Assembly: GCA_015680685.1 (NCBI GenBank)
Contig: MNCI01001005.1
Span: 203,438-267,437 of the forward strand
Source of the DNA: Gnetum montanum
Taxonomy: Eukaryota > Streptophyta > Gnetopsida > Gnetales > Gnetaceae
Length of the DNA: 64,000 nt
Direction of reading: 5' to 3'
Shown: in pieces, positions 53,744 to 64,000 of the stretch
Layout of the letters: every line of letters starts with the position of its first letter
Position numbering within the stretch: the stretch's first letter is position 1
Translations under genes and position numbers: made by a program
Notes under the pieces: model-generated
What the model saw: the letters and a program-made list of their open reading frames with translations, nothing else
The model's database searches: none
Told to the model about the DNA's origin: nothing

Positions 53744-56102
53744 TGTAATACCCTACTAACTATGCTCAGCCTAGGAGGACATTACTTAGATAAAAATTGA
53801 AAAGTGCAAAAAAACACAATATTTCATAATAAAATCAAATGGATGCCAAGAAAATTCAATAGGAAAAAAAAAGTAGGCATCCATGAAATAAGTGCATAGG
53901 AGAAAGGAGAATTTTGCAAAATACAAAACATTATACAGAAATACAAAGAAAATAACACCATGCATACAAAACCTAATCTTTTCACTAAGAAAAATAGGAT
54001 GTGTTCCTATTACCCAATCTAAAAATTATAATAAAATGCTGGAAATATTACAATGGAAATTAAATACAGATAATACAATATAATGCTAAAATAACAATTA
54101 ACTCAAAAAGATCGTTAGGCTTTAATGTTGGATATAATCAGCCAATTTTCAATAACTACATAATAATAAATGTAACATAACTAAAGATCAAAACAAAAGT
54201 CCAAAGATAGGCAAAGAATAGTACATAATTTCACATATAATAGCAAACTCAACAATTTTAATTGAACATTACAACATAAAATCACAACTTAAGATACAAC
54301 CATAATGGTAGAAATAATTAAAATCTAAATAGAAATTTAATCATCAATTGTTTCTTCTGAATCATCCTTATCACAACCAACATAATTACATAGAAATCAA
54401 AGAAAATAAAGGAAATTAGTTCTAAGATTGAGTAAGAGAAATAACTAACAAAAAAAATGCCTTATGGATTTGATTAGAGACTCAAGTTGCTAGACAACCA
54501 TACACATGGAGTAGTTGCAAATAAAAGTTACCTAAAGAAACACCAATAAAATACAACTAGATAGTAAATAATAATACTAATAATCATAATAAAGATCTAG
54601 CAAATTAATATTCAATTAATTGAAATTTCACCACTACCCATTAACCAAACAAATCAAATAAAAAAATTGTATTTACCAAGCTATGCTTCCCACATAAGGA
54701 CTTAGCACATTACCATGATATGCTTCATCTGTGGTCACAAATTGTTAATGTTACTGAAAAATCAAATCTAATGTTAAATGATTAAATGTCAACTTAAAAA
54801 AATCAATAAATTCGAAGATAATGGAGAAATGAAGCTAAAGTAATCAAAGATGAAAAATAAAAATTGTTAAATCTCTGAATGTTAAACTAAACCAAGACTA
54901 AAATGTATATTCTAATGAAAATTTGAAAACACAAAAAAATTCCAAATATGGAACTTAAGCTCCTATAGGTCCATCTAAGCTCCTAATGATTTTCATGTGG
55001 CTTCAATCTCCCAAATAGGCTCCAAGTCCTAGGCAAAAATTGCAGGTCAATGATGAGATCTAAGCAACATCTAAAATGAGATCTGGAATTATGATTTATA
55101 CTAGGTTCTCATTGAAAGTGCAAATCTAGATCTAACTTCATCTCCAAACTAGCAAAGTCTCCTTCTTTGGCTCTATCACCTAAATGTTAGCTATGCAATT
55201 AGTTGATCTCTCATAGAATAGTTGCTAGGTATATATTTATTTACAAGGGTTTGGTGGCATTGGGTTAATGGAGATCTTATGGTAAAAAAATAAATTAAAA
55301 AGAAATTCTAATCCTAAAATTATTTTTAAATAATTTTCTAACATTGGTTAGTATCCAATGCTGGTCTATTCAGCATCTCCTATAAGAAAATAGCTATGTT
55401 TCAACCCATTCTTCTAGTTCTGTTTGAGTCCAACCTATTAATAAAGTCCAATGTAAAGAACATAAGCAATAAAAAGGCTATTATGAGACCCTCTAAAACA
55501 TCATCTAAAAAAACTAAAAATTAAAAATAAAATATAAAAATATAATTTTACCAAAAAATAGAAATTATCCAAACAAAGTGTACCAAAACCAAAGTAATAC
55601 CCCATGTGCCAATGACACATGCACTTCCTAGTATCTACTAATCCAAAATTCTAACAAAAGGTTACTATACATATGATAAAATTAAAGGAAAAATTCAAAA
55701 ATGTAAAATATATAGAAAATACTAAAAATAATAAAAAAGAAAATAAAACTAAAGAAAAGGAAAATCAAACATTAATATATATTATAAGAAAAGAGGCATT
55801 TAAAAAGAGGATAGTAATACCCTAGTAGTATGGATCTTAGTTTGGTAACCCAGGTCAAGAGTTTGATTCTACTAGGTAGCATTGAGTTATAAACTTCTAT
55901 AAATCTTAGGATGTAGCTATGTTTCAACTATTTCGAGTTCCAACACACCCAAAAAGAGGATAACAAAGCACATAGCTCAAACCACAAAAAGCATAGGCAA
56001 CTAAAAGAAAAGGTTAATAAAGTATAAGACATAGGTTAGTAAACAAGACATCAAGGATTCAAATGACCAAGGAATAAGAGTATCTAAGATAAGGGTGTTA
56101 CA
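53744..56102 (-). repeat. 5' LTR of H
   Basis: About 2359 bp with short terminal inverted repeats TGTAACACCC / GGGTATTACA. It contains a SINE copy at 55808-55950, so the original LTR was shorter by about 140 bp if that is a later insertion. Confidence 0.7.
55808..55950 (+). repeat. tRNA-derived SINE copy 5
   Basis: Contains gtaataccctagtagtatgg (A-box-like), caagagtttgattctac (B-box-like), gtagcattgagttataaac, aaatcttaggatgtagctat and a tail gtttcaactatttcgagtt, in the order seen in the other copies. Confidence 0.5.
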
Positions 56103-56593
56103 CTAAGATTTTTGACTTTTTTCTTCTATAAGAAAGACCTTACCTAGATTTACTAGAAGGAAACAATTATTACCATTACTCATGTAGGTGTTAGGTAATG
56201 ATTCCCTATGTTTCACTATTAGGTGGTAACACTTTGGTCTGAGGTTAGGTGCACTCTTGGATTGGGAAATGAACCCAAGAGTATAAGCTAATAAGAGTAT
56301 CTACAAGAGCACACCCAAGAGGAATGGGAAGAGGACCCACCACAAAAAAAAAAGTGAAAGCAATGGTTATTGGATACCTACCCTTACCAGAAAACGTATC
56401 TCTTTCTTAGATGAAAGAACTACCTTTCTTTAGCACTTTTAACTAGTCACATCTTGGCATGTGCTAGCCTACGTATAATGGCTAGGTAGGTGGTTATCCA
56501 CTAGTGTAATTGGGATGGAAATATATCTAGAAAATAAGCTAAAAATTCTTGCAATCACCCCTATAATATCTCACATATTTAAAATATGTAGTA
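56103..56593. other. Unassigned
   Basis: No frame or repeat recognised between the outer end of the H LTR and the second copy of the dispersed repeat. Confidence 0.3.
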
Positions 56594-57243
56594 AGTAGTT
56601 TTTTCCTATTGCTCTCCATGCTTGGAAATAGACATCTAGAATTTATAATAACTTTCAACTGATCATTAATGAAACCATTCTTGATATATAACTTGCTTTG
56701 TCTACTTCTTTTCTTTGCATTTGGAAATGTTTTCCACTATTTGTTCTATACTCTATTTGGAAGCTTCGATGTGTAGATATTTTGTAGTAACAGGAGCATA
56801 ACTATGGCATCTCTTTAGAAGTTAAATACCAACTACTTTAAAATATTGCTTTTCAACTACAACTTCAAATAAAAAATTCTCCAAGTGAAAGTTGAATAAT
56901 TCATTTATTTTCTATATTATTAATTTCTTTTTTATTTTACTAGCTCAAGGATGGAAAGTTTTTTTGCTTTTGTTGTTATTTGTTCTTTAATTGTGATTGA
57001 TGTGTTATTTTATGTTTAGAGAAAGTTTTCTCCATTTTTTTTACAAGTAATCCTTGAGTAAGATTGAAAACTGTAAAGGAGCTTTTAAATAAGGGCAAGG
57101 TACAATCCTTTTCTTACCCCATACGAGAGGTTTTTCAGAATTGGTTGTAAGGATGAAAACTTAAAAAAGCATTTCAAAACCATTAGGCTTTTTCTTTAGA
57201 CTCTCTTCAATTATATATAATTTTTTAAATATTATTATTCATT
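56594..57243. repeat. Dispersed repeat of about 0.65 kb, second copy
   Basis: Same-orientation partner of 24385-25040; see shared words there. Confidence 0.6.
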
Positions 57244-57339
57244 TTTTAAAGCCTAAATTTTTTAAAAATAAAAAACTGGGTAAATCCACCTCTATGAAAG
57301 TTAACCTTTTGGTTTTATTTTGTGTATTTTTTAAAAAAG

Positions 57340-57780
57340 TTAGATAGCGGGTCACAACACTAACATGGCATCGAAAATTTATTGAATAAATAAAACGACC
57401 GGTTGGAAAAGACTTTTCTAACGACTTTTTATTCGTTAGGAATCCTATAAAAGTAACCGGCACCATTTGATTTCTTGGATAGCCAAAGCTCCACTTCACT
57501 CGCACACAGACTGAGCTGCTCTAACTGACACCGAAATTCGTCATAATCTACCGTTCTTGTACTTCCTAATTTCTATCATCTACCGTTTCTTGTGCTTCCG
57601 AATTTCTTTCATCTACCGTTTCATCTTCCGTTTTTGTTTCTCCATACGCTTTGGTTACATTTGATCGGCCACAGTCCGCAGGTGCCGCCATTGCAAATAA
57701 CAGCGGTGGGGAACGTTTATGTGAAGGTTGCATGGGGTAGGAACATAACAATGGAAGATTAAATTAAATCAAGGTTGGAT
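57340..57780 (+). promoter_or_regulatory. Promoter-like patch with TATA box and short tandem repeat
   Basis: This has a more GC- and CpG-containing composition than its surroundings. TATAAAAG at 57446-57453 is well placed for a start near 57480, followed by a pyrimidine-rich leader-like stretch (ctccacttcactcgcacaca). A 32-33-bp tandem repeat (ctaccgtttcttgtgcttcc and variants, from 57548, 57580, 57613) follows. A frame without ATG runs from about 57570 to a stop near 57738 (FVSPYALVTFDRPQSAGAA). It could be the 5' end of a host gene whose body is lost, or an unrecognised LTR. Confidence 0.3.
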
Positions 57781-58041
57781 AGGCCATCGTAATCAGGATT
57801 CAGCTATAAAATCAAGATTCAGCTATTAATGTGTTTCGGCTTTACTTTCAAAATGGACAATTTGTACAAGGATAACTATGTGAATTCAATCAATTTTTGA
57901 CATATCTACTTAATTTTATGTATAGAATTTTAAAACTAAAACCGGATTTACCTTATTTTGCATCGTAGCCGTTCTTTTAGAGATGTTTTTAATTAAAAAA
58001 ATTTAAGATTTCATGGGGTTTCCATTAATATAATATCATGT

Positions 58042-58200
58042 CAAGATATCAAATTTACCTCTGCATTTTGGCAAGTTTAGCAAGAAGATATAGGCCTTAA
58101 ATTAAATTCAAGTTCTACTTATAATGTCTAAATAGATGGGCAAACTGAAAGAGTATATCAGGGATGAGAAATCATACTCCAAAACTATGTACTTCAATTT
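58042..58200 (+). pseudogene. Orphan Ty3/Gypsy integrase remnant
   Basis: QDIKFTSAFWQV, stop, QEDIGLKLNSSSTYNV, stop, IDGQTERVYQG, stop, EIILQNYV is the integrase core around D-x-K-F-T-S-x-F-W and D-G-Q-T-E-R. The preceding 60 bases fit decayed upstream core (HGVP-like). No LTRs or other domains are visible nearby. Confidence 0.65.
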
Positions 58201-59094
58201 CTCGTTAGCATTCCTGTTGCAGTTACCTCCATTGTTGTTGTTGTTGTTCCAGTTTGTGGCAATGAATGTTGAACCTTGGTGCTCTGATCATGGCTTGGAT
58301 TCTGTTCTTGGATGATTCCATGTATGATTAGCTTGATGAATAGAAGTTTCTGCGCACAAGTAGGGGTAGATTTTACCGAATTTGGATGCCAAGCTACAGT
58401 AACTCTCTCTCTCTGCGTGCGTGCAGTGGAGATTTGGTTGAATCCTGGAAGGAATGGGCTGGTGCAGGTTGCTTTTATAGTATGGGAAAGGTACCATTAA
58501 AAAGACGTTTTAAAATTACTCTTTTATATAATAAATTTTATTTTGCAATTTTATCCAGGCTATTTGAAAAAAACTTAAATTAGGAAACTCTGGGCTGTAG
58601 CATGATCCTACTAGTTCAGTGATACAAGAAGGTAAATGTGATCCATTACAAGAACTATGCAAACTATGTTAATATTTTAACCCCTTTCAACAAAAAACTT
58701 TTCCTACAACTGAATTTATGTTTATCTTTTTCCTTTTCAAAAAATTGTATATCACTTAAGTTTTGATATTGGCTGGCCAAATCCATCCTAAGCTGACATA
58801 AAATTAAATTGGATCAACTTTTTTCTTATTTGAAGTCATGCTTTCATTAGTGTGCTTTGAAGTTAAGAAAGAGACAAGGGTATTCAAGCTTAGGTTTAAA
58901 ACTTTCATTTATGAAGCTTTCATGAAAATTGACATAATATAATGATTATTTTGTTAAATTTTTTGTGGAAAAACTCATGGGATTTAAGCGCAAAAAAATA
59001 AAAAAATAAAAAAGAAGAAGAAAGAATTAGTTCCTATTTTTAGCCTTTTGGAATTGGTTAGAGTTGGGGACATGGGACCTACAATATTTTTTAA
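58201..59094. other. No recognisable gene; two microsatellites
   Basis: (ttg)5 at about 58228-58246 and ctctctctctct followed by gcgtgcgtgcag at about 58401-58427. Short overlapping frames on both strands at 58288-58583 have no supporting features. Confidence 0.4.
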
Positions 59095-59228
59095 ATAATA
59101 TTTACCTTTAAGATATGTAATCAGATTAAAACTTTCAAACTTATTATTGCTCCCTAGAATTTAACCCATAACTTAAAGTTACCAAATTAAGAGCCTTACC
59201 AATAGGTTAAAACCTCATTGTAAAATAA
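59095..59228 (-). repeat. tRNA-derived SINE copy 6 (minus)
   Basis: On the minus strand: aacctattggtaaggctctt (A-box-like), aagttatgggttaaattct (B-box-like), agggagcaataataagttt. Confidence 0.45.
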
Positions 59229-59894
59229 AATTAGAGTAATTTCACTTAACAAATGGGAAAAGGATATTCTTTTGTTAGCTCATGAGTTTAAATCTCTCAT
59301 AAGGTACACATGGTAGTTACTCTTATGTTTCACCATTCGCCCATAACTTAACATTACCTACTAGAACTAAGGTTGAGGGGAGAGAGGGGAAAAAGTACTC
59401 GAATGTAATAATACTGCTCTACATAAGTACTACCCCACATGACCTTTGAGTTCTAAAGTTTTCAAATATTCTAGAATGGACTAAAAATGGGCTGCATCTC
59501 AATACATACATATACACAAAAGATTATAGAGAGCACTAGCACTCACATCAAGAGAGCTAAGACACACCCCTCTCCCACATGTATCTAACCCTATACCCCA
59601 TTATCCATATAGTAGGGGTAATGTGAAAGCTAATGGCTAAAGCCCCAATAGCCTACATATTTTTGTGACGTAATCTTCATATTTCTTTTAGCTTCCATTC
59701 TAAAACGGAAGCAACCTTCGAACCACTAATAAGGCATACTCTCTATACTCTTTTTAGTTTAAAAGAAGCAATATTCTTAAAACTTCAATCTTTGTTCATA
59801 TATTTCCCAATTGTTGAGAGTAAAGTAGGTATCATGAGTATCAAATAACTCAAAGCCCATCCAACAATTATAGACAAGAAGGCTCAATGACTAG
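59229..59894. other. Unassigned
   Basis: AT-rich with short frames; nothing recognised. It ends ctag beside the F LTR. Confidence 0.3.
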
Positions 59895-60814
59895 TGATGA
59901 GCGGTAGGGTATTTCAACACTCTACTATACAAGTCACGAGCACACATGCACAACTAGATCATAATTCATGGATGGACAATGTAAGTATGCTAGAAGTTGA
60001 TAATCGATTCATGATCATTCTCTTCCCACTTTGAGTTAGTGAATTCCAAGTGTATGGTTTAACTCTAAGTGAAGAATATGATATCTAGATGTTGTTGGTT
60101 GATGTTACTTCTAAGTGCAAACATATTGAAAATGAGAATTAATTCTAAGTTTAAGTGATAATAGAAATGCAAATCTACTCTATCCTATGATGATGAGCAA
60201 TTGTTCTTGGCTTGCCATACAAGTCTTGGGCTCATGTAACTGTTATTGGATTACCATGTATTATTCTATTGGAAAACCGAAGCAATAACACTACTAGGAT
60301 TACCAAATGATTACACTTATAGGCTTGAAACCAATCGTACTCCTTCCACCTTACTAGTAAATGTGAAAAGTAAATTATTTTAGAAATGTAAACAACTATA
60401 CTAAAGTAAGCATATTAAAGAAATTACAATTAAACTAAGTAAAGAAATTAGATAAGTAAAAAAAAGAAACTAATTGAATGTTGCAATGATGGAAAACAAT
60501 CTCGATCTTTATTACCATTCATGAATTGTGGCCAAGTATAATCCACTCAAATAAAATTTTTTTCAACTATTCAATACCACATTGGAGGCATTCACTCTAT
60601 TGCTAAGTGTAAACTATGAAAACAAACTACTTTTCCCTAAGACTTGAAATGAAAATTTATTGGTGCAATCAAGTGTCGATATTTATAAGGGTGAATAAGA
60701 CCCATTACATCATATCAACAGTGACATATGTAGAGCTACAATGTTGTAGATATGATATTGTAAATGTGATATCATAGATATGATATTGTGGCTCATCAAA
60801 AATAGGTTTTATCA
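59895..60814 (-). repeat. 3' LTR of F
   Basis: About 920 bp; on the minus strand it starts TGATAAAACCTATTTTTGAT and ends ACCGCTCATCA. U3 has five GATATC/GATATT-type words at 60745-60790. The preceding purine tract is GTTGTGGGGGTA (minus; 60815-60826). Confidence 0.7.
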
Positions 60815-61689
60815 TACCCCCACAACTAATAAGAAACTTTTCCTTAAGTTAAATCAAAAGGAGGATAGAATTCCTTACAAAATTAAGAGGTATACTCAAA
60901 CTATGACATAATGAATTATTTACATGACTACTTGACTCTGAATGCTTCATTGTGGTTGAAGTGATGTTTTATAAAATCATCATACATAGCATGATGCATA
61001 CAATTGACAGTAAACAAAACAAAACAAAATAGAATGAAAGATCTTGAGGCAGTCTTCAATTTCCTGATAGTGGTGGCTCCTCCATCAGCTTCTATTCCTT
61101 GTCATTGGGCTTTTGGAATTAGTAATGGTTAAGAAATACCCGAAGCTTCTTTTCCTCTAACCTAGGATCATGTACTGTCCATGCAAATTCTGTAATGTTT
61201 GATGACATTGGTATTTCTCATTGGCATTGTAGCTATAGAAACATCTTATTTTCTTTAACATACCAGGCCACAAATTTCCTTCTTTCTTCTTCAAATTCTT
61301 TGGTCACCTTTCAAAATTCTTGATAATTAGTCATTTGATGGATTAGGTTTGCTGGTATGTCCTTATAACCTTGGTAGCTAGCTTTTAATATTTCTAATTT
61401 AAATTTTGCAACATGTAGTTTCTTTAGACATCTTTTCTATCTACAAACTCCTTTTTGTATAATGTACACATGGTAGCTACCTATTTCTCCAGCTTGTTTC
61501 TTGGTCTACCTTCTATTAACACGGCTAGATTAGAATACTAGAGATTCACTAATCTCATGCACTCTATGAGATCCTTAATCTATACATCTTTATTCTTCAC
61601 TTTAGCTTCGTGGACATGGGTGATGCTATCTAGAATTGGCTACCAATTTTGTGTCTATGTTGTGATTGAACTAATTTTTGGCTTTGGCC

Positions 61690-62109
61690 ATCTAGAGTTC
61701 TTTTATAATAATTTGTTTATACATGCCCACCTGGTCTATAAAGTGTTCCTTGAACCTTTCATGCTTCTTAACCTCATTCAGAAATGCACTGATATCAATA
61801 GCTAATTTTTGTCTAATAGTGCAAACCTTTTCCACTAAAAAGGTTTAGTTCTCTTTGGCCAACTTGTTCATGTTTTAGTTGACTTTGATAAATTATCCCT
61901 CCTGTTAATGAATGTTTTCTTTGAGAATATTTTTCTACTTGTTAATATCTATCAACTGTGTATTATTAGTAGCAAGTTTCTTATTCTCTTCTTCTAAGGA
62001 AGTGTTAGCTTTAACATGCACATATGTTTGTGCTTATACCATAGATGTATTCCACACAACCTTCTTCTTCTCTATCTCTACTTGAATATTTCTTACTATG
62101 AGCTACCTT
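61690..62109 (-). pseudogene. Coiled-coil-like frame upstream of the F 3' LTR
   Basis: One minus-strand phase, with several stops, reads as a Lys/Glu/Asn-rich helical protein: ANTSLEEENKKLATNNTQLI, FLVEKVCTIRQKLAIDISAF, LNEVKKHERFKEHFIDQVGM. The phase persists over about 140 codons in AT-rich DNA, which suggests a former gene. It could be an extra ORF after pol, as some Athila/Tat elements carry, or an older neighbour. The matching part of D shows no such frame. Confidence 0.4.
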
Positions 62110-62110
62110 N
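62110..62110. other. Assembly ambiguity (single N)
   Basis: Elements F (minus) and E (plus) meet here and the LTR of E is cut short, so this N probably marks a contig join. Confidence 0.9.
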
Positions 62111-62175
62111 CTGGATCATGTGTGAAACACTCGTATTTGTATGGTTGAGTGTAGGGGTACCTCGCCACTCATCAT

Positions 62176-62194
62176 TGGTGCCGTTGCTGAGGAC
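62176..62194 (+). promoter_or_regulatory. tRNA-Asp primer-binding site of E
   Basis: TGGTGCCGTTGCTGAGGAC, transitions only relative to the tRNA-Asp complement. Confidence 0.85.
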
Positions 62195-62320
62195 TTAGTT
62201 ATTTGTGCGCTAAGTAGAACATAGGAAATTATTCACATCATTAAGAGCTAAAATGAACCCTTAGGGTTAATCAAGAAAAAACATAAGATAATGGTAAACA
62301 ACACACCGAATAAGAAAAAC

Positions 62321-64000
62321 ATGTCTTCTTCTCCACACAAAAGCACTTCACCGCCTAGGACCAACACTAGAGATAGTCGGTGGCACCATGCACATAATCA
62401 AAATCTGCTAGTTCCTCAATAATTCAGTGTGGTATATGTTCATCATGATGAATATATACCTGACTTTACCTTTATCTTCCATCAAGATGAACAACTGCAT
62501 TGGAGAGACTTGGAGGGTAACATAGTGTTGTCTCCAGATAGAGTCGTCCCCAACATTCTCCTTTTTGCCCTTGCATGAATTGACATGTCGCAATTATACA
62601 CTGAGTACATTGCATGTGATTACAATGTAAGGAACTACCATCCCATAGAAGCGCAATGTCAACGAGACTTGTGGTAGGAAAGTTACCACACATCGTTTAA
62701 GGGCAAAGGACCCCATAATGCTTCACCCATCATAACAGAAATTAACAGGTTCTTCACAAAAAGATGTTCCCCCTTCTAATGATAGTGAGGAGGTGGTGTA
62801 TCAAAACCTTTGCTCCACAATAGACAACCCTAGTTTTGATTCCCACAAACACCAAGTGTTCAATGAAGGAACACAAACACAAGATAAGGGAAAGAATTCT
62901 GATCGTCATCACAATTGGGGTTGAGATCACCAAAGGGAAGGTAGGAAACATTGTCATGGTGATGATTCACCTTCCTCTTCCTCTTCATTGCAACATTCAC
63001 CCTCTCCTTTAATGTCGGGACACAGTCACCAGGAACCTCATCATGAGGACAAGGGTAAGAAAAATGAGAAACCTTGACAAGAGAGTCGAGAGTGAGGACG
63101 AGGGCACTCTAGGGAATCAAGGCATGGAAGAAGGGAATGTAGGGAACCACGTAGACATCATAGATTTCATGAAAGGAATAACCATGACAAACCCCTACTT
63201 GCAACCTAAAGCATGTTAGACATCATGGAGGCTATTAGAATACATACAAGGCACCAAAAAGATAGTCGGATTAAGAGACTAGACATGAATAATATTCCAC
63301 AATTTGAGGGGGGATACAACGCTAATCAGCAGAATCACTTACAGGCATTTCACGATGCCTGTGCCTTGAAGAACATTGAAAACAAGTGGCAAAAGTTAAA
63401 GTTATTTCCAAGGATACTTATAAAAGAAGCAGAAAGCTAGTACTGGTCCTTAGAATCAGAATCCATTCGAAGGTGGAGTACGATGTTAGAAATATTTAAT
63501 AATAAATATCAAATGTACTCCCGAGTGTTCAACATGCAAAAGAAGATCCAAGGATGGAATCAGGGTAATCATGAACCCTTGGATGCTACCATGGGATGAT
63601 ATTATGCATTGCTACATCATTGCCTGAGCCATGGTTATGCACAATGGGATGAACTACGCCATCTCGTAGATGGGCTATGACATGAAACCCAGAGAACCCT
63701 TGAGACATATGCCCAAGGGAGATTATCTAAACTTAGGTTCCATGAGGTTCATATATTGTTGGAGAAAGTAGCTAAGGAAGAAGGAGAGCTACGTAAGAGA
63801 GAAAGTGTAGAAGAGTATAACTGTGATCCTTCCCTCTAAAAGAGGGGAGTGAGATTCTGTGAGGAGGAGGATGAGTCACCACTCAAAGTGTTGGTGAGTA
63901 GGAAAACCTTGCTGCTTCAAAAATTAACAACAGAAGTGTCAGCTAAGGTAGATCAAATGTGGGACTCCTTAGATAGTAGATTTGAAACTGTTTTAAAAAT
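62321..64000 (+). pseudogene. Gag of E
   Basis: ATG at 62321 (MSSSPHKSTSPPR), then YVHHDEYIPDFTFIFHQDEQ, WRDLEGNIVLSPDRVV, matching A. A His/Ser-rich spacer lies near 62940-63060. The capsid domain opens at 63213 (RIKRLDMNNIPQFEGGYNAN) and continues through stops to LETYAQGRLSKLRFHEVHIL and KEEGELRKRESVEEYNCDPS; the helical tail is cut by the window end. A stop replaces Trp in ES-stop-YWSLE at 63437. Similarity to A is high along the whole length. Confidence 0.75.

Larger units (their letters stand above)
50848..56102 (-). mobile_element. Ty3/Gypsy element H, 5' half with long LTR
   Basis: On the minus strand: 5' LTR 56102-53744 (TGTAACACCC...GGGTATTACA), tRNA-Met primer site, gag, protease, RT and RNase H down to 50848, where the G 3' LTR begins in mid-gene (after the codons for SSIKD). 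Integrase is not seen. The LTR start TGTAACACCC, the LTR length of about 2.36 kb and the tRNA-Met primer are typical of Del/Tekay chromoviruses. A related LTR relic lies at 28930-30240. Confidence 0.7.
59895..62109 (-). mobile_element. Athila/Tat-like element F, 3' part
   Basis: On the minus strand: about 1.3 kb of internal 3' sequence (62109-60830), polypurine tract, and 3' LTR 60814-59895. The rest lies beyond the N at 62110 or is absent. No matching 5' LTR is in the window. Confidence 0.65.
62111..64000 (+). mobile_element. Athila/Tat-like element E, 5' part running off the window
   Basis: Last 64 bp of a 5' LTR (ends CGCCACTCATCA at 62174), tRNA-Asp primer site and most of gag; it continues past 64000. 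Confidence 0.75.

Noticed and set aside
57566-57751. Minus-strand 61-codon frame with acidic repeats
   Set aside because: Its repeats come from the 32-33-bp DNA tandem repeat; the strand with the TATA box is plus.
58288-58583. Three short frames on both strands
   Set aside because: Mutually overlapping, no start context, no domain; contains microsatellites.

Overview
This window looks like intergenic DNA from a large, AT-rich, repeat-filled plant nuclear genome. The evidence is a caulimovirid (plant pararetrovirus) insertion, plant-type Ty3/Gypsy elements primed by tRNA-Asp or initiator tRNA-Met, an RTE-like LINE and a tRNA-derived SINE family. A gymnosperm or similarly bloated genome is plausible, but that is inference. 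I find no intact host protein gene, rRNA, tRNA or CRISPR array. Nearly every reading frame that can be recognised is a decayed mobile-element or viral gene.

Layout. (1) 411-8585: an endogenous caulimovirid in two opposed pieces. The minus piece (3105 down to 411) carries the end of RNase H, a C-terminal extension, an intergenic promoter region and the start of the next ORF. The plus piece (3106-8585) carries the same ORF start, then movement protein, coat protein, protease and RT. The shared 848-bp segments form an inverted repeat. (2) 8586-23300: Athila/Tat-like Ty3/Gypsy copies of one family (LTRs TGATGA...TCATCA, tRNA-Asp primer site). B (minus, cut) abuts C (plus 3' end), and A (14000-21485, minus) is complete with 5-bp TSD CTTTC but has lost RT to integrase. 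(3) 23300-28930: AT-rich DNA with SINE copies, an RTE-like LINE RT, and a 553-bp duplication around a one-base N that looks like an assembly artefact. (4) 28930-56102: a nest. A chromovirus G (about 31.1-50.8 kb) carries a small non-autonomous element I in its 5' LTR (TSD TCATT) and an Athila-like element D in its RT gene (TSD AGTGG). G abuts, and probably interrupts, an older element H with LTRs of about 2.36 kb. (5) 56.1-59.9 kb: mostly unannotatable, with a promoter-like patch near 57.45 kb and an orphan integrase remnant. (6) 59895-64000: two more Athila-like copies, F (minus) and E (plus), meeting head-to-head at a second N at 62110.

All elements are inactivated by stops, frameshifts or deletions. 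All five RT domains with a visible catalytic box have lost one catalytic aspartate. The points most worth following are the viral inverted repeat, the protein region downstream of viral RNase H, the SINE family, the palindromic LTR ends of the Athila-like family, and the I/G pair.
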